Made by a program: the position numbers and the translations under genes
Part shown: positions 56,355-64,000 of the stretch, piece after piece
Layout: each line of letters starts with the position of its first letter
How positions within the stretch are numbered: position 1 is the stretch's first letter
From: Aspidapion aeneum
Lineage: Eukaryota; Arthropoda; Insecta; Coleoptera; Brentidae
Direction: 5' to 3'
NCBI GenBank assembly: GCA_963576565.1
Contig: OY755047.1
Span: 23,319,171-23,383,170 of the forward strand
DNA length: 64,000 bases
The notes under the pieces: model-generated
Told to the model about the DNA's origin: nothing
Seen by the model: only the letters and a program-made list of their open reading frames with translations
Databases searched by the model: none

Positions 56355-57755
56355 AAGATAAAAAGAGAGAAAACGGTATATCAGAAGACATAAAGACACT
56401 GATGGAAGAAAAGCGGAACCTGGAGAAAAAAGGAAACAGGACATAGATGGAATACATAGAAATAAATAAAACTATAAGAAAAATGATAAAAAAAAGTCAA
56501 GAAATAAAAGTTGAGAGAGTTATAGAAAATAACACAAATATGAAATGTCCAAGCCGAGTCTAGGTAGATATAAAATAATTAAAATAAAGGATATTAACGG
56601 CATAGAAACTAACGTTAATCCAGAAATATCACACAACTATTCTATACAGATTTAAACCAAACAGAAAGGGAACTATCACGAGAAGCAATGAAGGAACTCC
56701 AAAGAATAATAAAGAACATAAACTTAGAACTACAACCTGAAATAAGCAAAGCGAAAATAAAGAGAGCATCAAAAAAACTTAAAAATAACACATCAACTGA
56801 AAAAGACGGAGTAACGGTAGATATGCTCAAGTACAGTGGTAAAGTTGTAGTAAATACCCTTTATATTCATAACCATTATTCTATACAAGGAAGGCGATAA
56901 TTTATAGGCTTTTCACAAGAATATTGACAGATAGACTAACAACAAGATTTGACGGATATCAATCAAAAGCAGAAGCAGGTTTCAGAAAAGGTTTCAATAC
57001 AGTTGATCCTAATAGAACGAGCAACCCAATACAACATTCCACTATATATTGCGTTAATAGACTTTAAAAAGTATTTTTAATCATTAACCGAATATACCAC
57101 AGATACACAGACTTAATAGCCAATATATATAGCGAAGCATGTACATGAATCAAAAATAGGCAAGGAAGCGGACAATACTTGAACCACCTACAAAATGCTG
57201 ATGATATTGCCTTAACAACAGATAAGAAAGAAGAAGGAATAAAAATGATGAAAGAACTGGATACAGCCGCTAATAATATAGGCTTATGTATGAACTACAC
57301 TAAAACTAAAATCATCACAAACACAGATGAAGTAGTTGTAGTAGAAACAAGTAGAGGAATATAAATATCTGACGAGTAAGATTAAGTAACTATCCTCAGT
57401 ACCTCAAAACAAAAGTGTATAACCAATGTATCCTTCCTATTCTCACCTATGGATCCCAGACCTAGACACTTACAAAATCAAACATGGATAAAGTTACAAA
57501 AGCCCAAAGATCGAAGGTAAGACAAATATTATATGTAAAGCTAACAGATGCTAAAAATGTATTGTGAACTGGAGATCTTGGAAAATAAAAGAAGTAGGGG
57601 AATACTTCAAATGAGATGGGCGGACGATTTGAAGAAGCATGTTGAAACTAGATGGATGAACACGGCGACAGACGGAGAAGTGTGAAAGATATTGGAGGAG
57701 GCCTATGCCCAAAGACGGATCGAAGAAGGCTAAATAGTTAGATAGATAGATAGAT
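56355..57755 (+). mobile_element. RTE-like LINE fragment (family B), longest copy
   Basis: The N-terminal linker before the reverse transcriptase is present here (EDIKTLMEEKRNLEKKGNRT at 56380; KAKIKRASKKLKNNTSTEKD at 56749). Fingers follow (IIYRLFTRILTDRLTTRFDG, 56897) and then NAEADDIAL-like LQNADDIALTTDKKEEGIKM (57186; motif C reads NADD). Motif A is deleted to a remnant. The C-terminal part ends in GAAGGCTAAATAGTTAGATA and a GATA tract. Several frameshifts. Confidence 0.8.
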
Positions 57756-58390
57756 ACATTTTAGTGCAGCATGTTTCAAAATAGTTGCGGAAGTATAACT
57801 ATACTCTACCAACGATCTATTAACAAGTTTACGGTTAATAGGCCTTTACATACAAATTATTTCCTAGTATCAGTACTTAGCCGCTTCTAGCAACAGTCTT
57901 GATGTGGAGCTAAAATCTGGCTTTGCGTGGTCGTAAAATTTCTCGTTTAAAAAAAGTAAATCATATAAAAAATGACGAAATGAGACCGATTCGAATAAGT
58001 AGAATGTACTCAAAAAATTGTGGGTTGAAAATTGGATTAGTAAATAGAATATTCGAGGAGCATTTTTCAGTTCAACAGATTTAATTATTTAATTTTCAGA
58101 GAACTTTATTTTCACAAATGGTCCCTAATTTTTTAAAACGGCGTATATTATAAAATGAAAAAAAAAACAAAATCATTTTTATCATACCATGGTCAAAATT
58201 GAAGGCGAGAGGGGAAGATTTTATGAATTACATGGTCCTTATAACGATAATAATGCAGTGGTGCAGGTCTAACTAAAATTATGCGGTTAGTTTAGATTGC
58301 TTATTTAATAAATTTAATAAATAAATCAAATAACTCCAAAACAAGTCGTTGGATGTGAAATATAATATCAGTTCTGAATAAAGAATTAAA
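57756..58390. other. Unassigned DNA
   Basis: AT-rich; no gene or repeat family recognised. Confidence 0.35.
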
Positions 58391-58606
58391 AGACATTTCC
58401 AACGAGGTATCACCCGACCCACTTTCCCTATTCAAAATCAAGGGGTAAGACGTTCCCCCGCTACGGGCTGATGGATAGAGATGTCGCAAAATCGCGAAAA
58501 AGTGCCCCTAGCAAAAAATATCGACGTGTCACGGCATTTTTAAAAATTTTAGCAGTTCTCGAGAAATCTCGGTTGGAACGTTTTAAATGGGACACCCTGT
58601 ACATAT
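58391..58606. repeat. Diverged half of a fold-back element
   Basis: CGAGGTATCACCCGACCCAC then TTTCCCTATTCAAAATCA, AAAATATCGACGTGTCACGG and GGACACCCTGTACAT follow the order of the right arm of the element at 46757-47527, but with a different terminus (ACAGGGTGTCCCATTTAAAA when reversed). It looks like one arm of a related subfamily. Confidence 0.55.
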
Positions 58607-58904
58607 GAAATACTATTATGGTTTGTACAAGAAAAACTAAAAATGTGTGAGAAGCTAATAAAACTTAAAACAAAACAGAATTCCTAGGGGGAACTTCTGG
58701 GAGTGTCACTCAACTACTGAACTTTTCTAATTAATTGAAGTACCTTCCTAAACCACGTACAACTGAATTAATATTTATTGTCGCAAGAACTTCCCTAGAT
58801 TCGATAGTTTTTAGAATAATAGTGCGATTTGGCACCAATGCAATGGGAGGGGGTTCTTTGCTCACTTTGTACTAAAAGAATAAAAGAAAGCTACATTTGT
58901 AATG

Positions 58905-59850
58905 GGCATGGAAATACAACTTAATGACCGAATTACCATAATATGCACGACAGTTTGCTGACGACCAAGTAATTGTAGCTAATGATAAAGAAGACATGGA
59001 GTATGTGATGAGAAAGCTAACGGAAGAATATCAAAAGTGAGGGTTAACAGTGAACATGGACAAGACGCAGTTCTTATGTTTTGGAAACGAATCAAGTGAG
59101 TTAGAACAAGACGATGGACAAAAAATATCTCTATGCAATCAGTATGTATACTTTAGAATATCAAAAGTGGGGGTTAACAATGAACATGGACAAGACGTAG
59201 TTCTTATGTTTTGGAAACGAATCAAGTGAGATAGAACTAGACGATGGACAAAAAATATCTCTATGCAATCAGTATGTACACTTTAGTGATAAGACGGGAA
59301 CAGACTGTAAAGAACTGGAGATAAGAATAGTATAAGCAAAAAAGATTATTGGATGCCTTAACAGTATTTTATGGAGCAGAGAGATAAAGAAGAATGTAAA
59401 ATTTAACATATACGAAAAAATGGTGAAAAGGACGCTATTGTACTTGTCGCGTAACAGAAAGATAATGGAAAGTGTCGAAATAGATGCAATAAGACGATCA
59501 ATGAGAATATCTAGAACAAATCATATAGACATAAGACAGACCATAAAAGAGAGAATGGGAATCGAGGGAAGCATAACTGATGACATTACTAAAAGACAAC
59601 TGATATTGTACTGCCATGTACAACGGATGAACGGTGAAGAATTACCAAAGTAGGTCCCAGAATGTCAACCAATAGGGCGCAGAAGAAGAGGGCCTCCTAA
59701 ACTGAAATGGCAGCATTCAATTCAAAAATCAATGAGTCAAAAGAACCTAGCAGAAGATGATTGTCAGGATCGAAAGAGATGGATAATAGGCGTCGAAAAA
59801 CGTAGAAAAGCGTTCTAAACCGACATAGTGGTAATAGTGTTAGTAGTACA
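58905..59850 (+). mobile_element. RTE-like LINE fragment (family A), copy 2, with internal tandem duplication
   Basis: Matches 2285-3120: GCATGGAAATACAACTTAAT at 58907, CAGTTTGCTGACGACCAAGT at 58950 (frame FADDQVIVANDKEDMEYVM), and IEGSITDDITKRQLI at 59551. A block of about 130 bp (59026-59156) is repeated immediately at 59157-59285 with a few differences. The C-terminal frame at 59420-59653 ends at a stop. The 3' tail is GTGGTAATAGTGTTAGTAGT. Confidence 0.8.
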
Positions 59851-60414
59851 TTTGTAAATAGTTAATATCATGACCTGGAATTACTTATTAACAGCCGACA
59901 GACTTGCCTTACATTTTGGCAATTAATTACGTGATTTGTACTTTTCCATTTGGATCGCAAATTAAATTTTTTACGTTAATACCAATCAGTAGTTTTCCAT
60001 TTATATTTGCACGGTGATTAAATTAGAGGATATAAAAAGAGGACCTATTTACAGTCTCTGCAGTGTGGATTTCTGTAGCGAAATGTTATATCGTTGGCCG
60101 TGCCTAGAGCGCGGATCAAGGGGGATAAATACCGCCCCTCCCCCCTTATGCCGATATATTCGATAAAGTGTGTTAAGAGATTTTTTAGAAAAACAAATAA
60201 AACAAAAAAAAGTTTTTAATTGGCGTTTAGAATGAGTGTCTACATAAGATTAATCGCAAAAAAGTTCTCTCGAAAATATCTAACTTTTTGTTTCTTAAAG
60301 GCCTAATTTGAAACTAAAACGTTTTTTATCAAATCAATATCCTGATGTTTTGAAATCATAAACATCTGATTTTCAAAGTAAAACAGAAAGATTCATACTC
60401 AAATTTAAGAGAAA
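59851..60414. other. Unassigned DNA
   Basis: No gene recognised; a GC-rich patch at 60095-60150 (CCGCCCCTCCCCCCTT). Confidence 0.35.
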
Positions 60415-60490
60415 TTCAAGCTGGCGTGCCCCAGGGTAGCATACTAGGCCCTTATTTATACTTATTATTCACTAACAACATTTGCCAACG
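60415..60490 (+). mobile_element. Tiny reverse-transcriptase fragment
   Basis: QAGVPQGSILGPYLYLLFTN is a clear reverse-transcriptase motif B of the jockey/R1 type. Sequence on both sides is unrelated or lost. Confidence 0.6.
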
Positions 60491-61835
60491 ATATTGGTTT
60501 ATTGACGATGGGAAAATCTATTGAAGAACCAATAAAAAACTTCAGAATGCAGTCACCAAAGTTCACAGTTGTATTGTATTTTTATGAGCTATGTTAAATG
60601 TTACATATCTTTAGTGCCTTTTAAAGTAGTTGCCTCGTAAAACAAACCAAAGCGTACCTCCTACTTTATTTTAGTATTTTTTCAAATAACCAGGTATTTT
60701 TTCGGACATCCCGTACTTTTAGGGTTTTATAAAAGCCACAAAAACTTGGTTAAAAAAAACCCTTATCCTTGTGGAAACTATCAACGTCGACCGAGGCTTA
60801 TTAGGGGGCCCTTCACCTTTTTTGAGGAGATCCTTGTCCAATTATGGCATCTTCCGGCACGTATCATTTTATCCTTTTTTCCTTTCGACCTTGGCATGGA
60901 AAATATCCACGTCAGGGCTCCTCTTTTGTCATTATGAAGTTTGGGGAAAAAATATAAATATTATGCGAGAAAGGATACGTGTCCAGTTTTTATCTCGAGA
61001 GTATTGCTTGCAACCGGGCACATTTTAGAGAGTAAAAAAGTATCAGATAGAATGGTTTGGAGCTGCTGGCTAGCGAATTTAAAAAAATTACTTCAAAGTT
61101 ATAGGTTTGTAGGATGTCATAAACTCGAACAAAGTCTTCAAACGCGTTTCAGCTATAAACGCAAAGGAAGGAGACAATTTGTGTTAAGCCTGACATAGTC
61201 TTCTACCTTGAGGTTCTTGATTGCCGTGGCATTTTTAAGACATCATAGCTTGTAAAACAGTGTTAATATTGACCTTAAAAACTTCTTGAAAGTTAATCAC
61301 TTTTTTGGTTTGCTACGTAAGTTAAAGTTACTTATTTTTGACCTGAATTAATGCGTTTAAGGCAGGGCCGTTTTTGGGTTAAGTTACAGGTTGCAAATTA
61401 TTATTTTTAACGAATCAGTACGACATAAAACGCATCGTTCAACTATTTAGGAAAACCTTCCATTTTATTTAAACATATGGAAACTTCGGCGTTGCCTAGG
61501 TTAAAACTTGCACTGTATTTTATCCTAATTAAAAAAACGTATGAGTAAAAACAAGAAACCTAAAACAGAGAGTAGTAGTGGGAGAATGTGCTGTGTGGGA
61601 GCGTTACATAACCTAACATTTTGTTTAGCTAACCTTGGTTAGTTTCGCTAGTTTTTCGCAGATCACTTTCAGATGACTTCAGAACACCGCGGCCATTTTA
61701 GCTAGAGGACAACCAAACCTTGAACAAATGTTGACATTTCTAGGATTGTTTTTGTCTCCACTTTAGGAAAATGTCGGAAAATTTCACCCTTTTTAACCCA
61801 TTAATTTTGTATGGGAAAAAATTGAAGCGTTTTTT
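60491..61835. other. Unassigned DNA
   Basis: Three overlapping frames at 60746-61198 show no domain. No exon consistent with the phospholipase gene is recognised. Confidence 0.35.
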
Positions 61836-61945
61836 TCAAAAAACAGCCTGTCATAAATTTTAATTTTTGTTAAAAATAGATGCACCCAAAGGCATTTTTA
61901 ACAAAAATCTATATTTATGACATGGTCTGTTTTTGAAAGAAATCT
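61836..61945. repeat. Hairpin with about 45-bp arms
   Basis: TTTTCAAAAAACAGCCTGTC then ATAAATTTTAATTTTTGTTA pairs with the inverse ATTTTTAACAAAAATCTATA then TTTATGACATGGTCTG, leaving a loop of about 15 bp. Probably a small MITE. Confidence 0.6.
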
Positions 61946-62239
61946 GCCGTGCAAAGCAGAAACCTAGTAAGTCAAAAACTAGTATTTTGGGAAATAGAGT
62001 TTAAAGTTTATTTAGCTACATACTAACTATAGTTTATTTAACTAGATACTAACTACATAACTTCCTTGTTTTTCAAGATAGCCACATTCCAGAAAAACTG
62101 GCTGGTGCCGTTTTTTACGGCGATTTCAATGATATAAAAATCTCATTTTCGAGTAAGTTCAATTACATTCTTATTTTAAGTAAAGTTTATCCAGTTTTAA
62201 CCAAAAATCTTACTTGCCTGATTGATATTCTAACTAGGC

Positions 62240-62790
62240 ATAACCCGTCAAATATACAGGGGTTCGCTGAATGCGCTTGGTAGCGCTAAAAATGTGTCAT
62301 TAGTATGGATACCAGGGCATTCTGGGCACGAGGGAAAAGAGATCGCAGAACAAGCAGCGAGGGAATTTTTCGGCCCCGAACCAGCTCTGGGAATAGCATA
62401 CAATGCTGCTAAATTAACCATATTAAAATGGAGGGAGAATAGCTTTCAACAATACTGGGTAAATATACCAGAACTGGCTCAGTCTTAAGAGTTCATTAAA
62501 GGACCTTGTAGAAACAGAGCCAGGAACATCACTGGACTTACCAGACAGGAGATACGTATATCTTTTTACGGGTCACTGTCGACTGAGAGTACCCATGCAA
62601 CGAATGGCACTCACAGAAGATACCGAATGTAGACTCTTTATGGAGGATGACGAAACAGTCACACTTTCGCTAAACCTCAGATTGACTAAGAGGATATGAA
62701 CAGTGTCTCACCCAAACTGATAGCCGGCCTTTTTGGAGGATTAGGCATACAGTGGTGAGAAACCACTAAAAAATGAGCCACAATATACCC
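62240..62790 (+). mobile_element. RNase-H-type LINE 3' part (family D), plus strand
   Basis: VSLVWIPGHSGHEGKEIAEQ then AAREFFGPEPALGIAYNAAK (62297-62420) is the second half of RNase H, and LTGRRYVYLFTGHCRLRVPM-like residues (62536-62600) and SPKLIAGLFGGLGIQW (62710-62757) are the C-terminal region. It ends near GAATCATCATCATGATCAAT (62826). Homologous to 51890-52980 in inverse orientation. Confidence 0.78.
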
Positions 62791-63248
62791 ACTGGTGGTT
62801 GCAGTGGAAGGGCTGCAGAGTCCATGAATCATCATCATGATCAATCCGTCAAGGGAACATATGAGACGTTTAGGAGTCGTAAAACGACTGCGCAGACTGT
62901 GAAGGAAGAAAACACGGCAATGCGCCTCGCGGAAGAATGTGATTTCAAATATGACACAACAGGCACTCGGGACACTAACCCTAAGCTTGATTTACTGGAC
63001 TTTGTAGAGAACAGAAGGGCTACCTTGATATCTAATCGAAGAGCAGATAATGGGTTAAGGGACAGACCTGGGGCATGGCAAAAAGGTCCTAGTCTGGCCT
63101 ACTCGCTGGACCTGCAAGTCACAAACCTACTACAAACCTCTAACAGAAATTGAATATCAAGTTTTCTGATGGTAGCTTCCTCTGCTCTCTTTTTTTTTGT
63201 CTCTCAACGTGCATTCCTTGTAAGGCGCTATGTGCTGGGCTAAGTTTC
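62791..63248 (+). other. Unexplained GC-richer open frame (62773-63153)
   Basis: A 126-codon frame starts in the LINE tail and continues past its end for about 105 codons, with balanced amino-acid use: KTTAQTVKEENTAMRLAEEC, DTNPKLDLLDFVENRRATLI and DRPGAWQKGPSLAYSLDLQV. I recognise no domain, and there is no start or splice site of its own. It may be part of an unidentified repeat ORF or chance. Confidence 0.3.
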
Positions 63249-63906
63249 AGCTCACACTACTACTATACTTTAGTAGTGTGAGCTATGGTGATCCTAATTT
63301 TTTCGGGAAAAAAAAAGTTGCTCCGATTTCAAAAATGTTTATATATCTTTACGTTTCAGATGATTTTAAAACTTTTTTGTCGCGCCGTCTGTCTGTCTGT
63401 CTGTAAAGACCAACCCACATAACTTAAAAACCGCTTGCCCGGTTTGAATGAAATTTGGTACCTAGGCTGGGTCTTGTATCAAGATCATCCCGTTTAAAAA
63501 TTAACAAAATCCACTGAACGCAAGCCAAATAAAAGGTAAATTTCAAAAATTAGAGTTTATGTAAAAATATGGCGTGTGTGATATCAAACGAAAGGTAATT
63601 GAGTATGGAGTTAAACAAAATACATTTTAGTTTTTTTTTAAAGGGGTTTTCAAAAATTACAGTTTAAGTGAAAATATAACATGTGTGATATCAAACGAGA
63701 GGTAGTGGAATCGGGAGTTAACCAAAATACATTTTAGTTTTAAAAAAAGGGTGGGGGTAGATTTCAAAAATTAGACTTTAAGTCAAAACATGGCTTGTGT
63801 GGTATCAAACGAAAGGTAATTGAGTCTGAAGTTAAATAAAATTTATTTCAATTTTTAGTTATATTAGCTCACACGTACACTATAACTACAGTACCTAGTG
63901 TGAGCT
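63249..63906. mobile_element. Hairpin-ended repeat with GTCT microsatellite and three internal tandem units
   Basis: Each end is a palindrome with the same stem: AGCTCACACTACTACTATAC..TAGTGTGAGCT (63249-63284) and AGCTCACACGTAC..CTAGTGTGAGCT (63866-63906). Inside come GTCTGTCTGTCTGTCTGTAA (63387) and then three units of roughly 115 bp beginning near 63540, 63650 and 63757. Each unit holds TTTCAAAAATTA-A-TTTA, GTGTGATATCAAACGA or a close variant, and AGGTA-T-GA. There is no coding sequence. The layout recalls non-autonomous Helentron/DINE-like repeats, but no diagnostic TC..CTRR boundary is proven. Confidence 0.55.
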
Positions 63907-64000
63907 TAGGTGCTTATATATTGGCAGAGTATTTTAAATTTTAGTGAAATATTTTCCAACGTCGCGCTATCGCGAAATTCCAATAATTTTTTATGACGTT

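Noticed and set aside
62340..62420. FFGPEPALGI segment as a host gene exon
   Set aside because: It recurs in inverse orientation at 52390-52440 within another LINE copy and is a standard part of LINE RNase H.
63540..63860. Regularly spaced repeats resembling a CRISPR array
   Set aside because: Three degenerate units of about 115 bp in eukaryotic intronic DNA; no short conserved repeats with unique spacers and no cas genes.

Overview
The window looks like insect nuclear DNA, most likely from a species with a large, repeat-rich genome. A beetle is my guess, not something the sequence proves. It is AT-rich, has GT-AG introns, and is full of degenerate LINEs, mariner, hAT and THAP-bearing DNA transposons and many short inverted-repeat elements. 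I see no bacterial-style gene, rRNA, tRNA or CRISPR array.

One host gene runs through the window on the minus strand. Five exons (46626-46493, 31613-31473, 14219-14074, 1691-1515 and 1330-about 1230) join in frame with consensus splice sites. They encode most of a RasGEF (CDC25-homology) domain whose motifs, in order, best match phospholipase C epsilon. The introns between them are about 14.9, 17.3, 12.4 and 0.18 kb, so nearly everything else described here is intronic or lies upstream of these exons. The start of the gene and its PH, EF-hand, catalytic X/Y, C2 and RA exons are not recognised and presumably lie outside the window.

Layout. 1-4.4 kb: two exons, an RTE-like LINE fragment and a 563-bp TIR element. 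4.4-10.9 kb: a roughly 0.95-kb tandem repeat split by a near full-length but frame-broken LINE (5016-9644). 11-13.4 kb: a hAT-derived element and a truncated fold-back. 14 kb: one exon. 16-19 kb: a minus-strand LINE with an intact PHD-finger ORF1, an intact endonuclease and the reverse transcriptase deleted. 19.8-25.3 kb: LINE remnants. 25.8-29.7 kb: three inverted-repeat elements, one with long arms around a THAP zinc-finger exon. 31.5 kb: one exon. 32.6-42.6 kb: two mariner copies, several MITEs and an array of AAGATGGCG-bearing repeats. 43.6-45.7 kb: a second THAP-bearing element with a LINE inside it. 46.5 kb: the most upstream exon seen. 46.8-64 kb: fold-back and hAT elements, LINE remnants and a hairpin-ended element with internal tandem repeats.

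The transposons show layers of insertion: a MITE inside mariner, a LINE inside a satellite-like repeat, a LINE inside a THAP element. Apart from the phospholipase exons, the best preserved reading frames are LINE ORF1 (17866-18960), the LINE endonuclease (16421-17842) and the THAP exon (27321-27503). I found no convincing new functional system. The THAP-bearing inverted-repeat element and the hairpin-ended repeat are the least explained structures.
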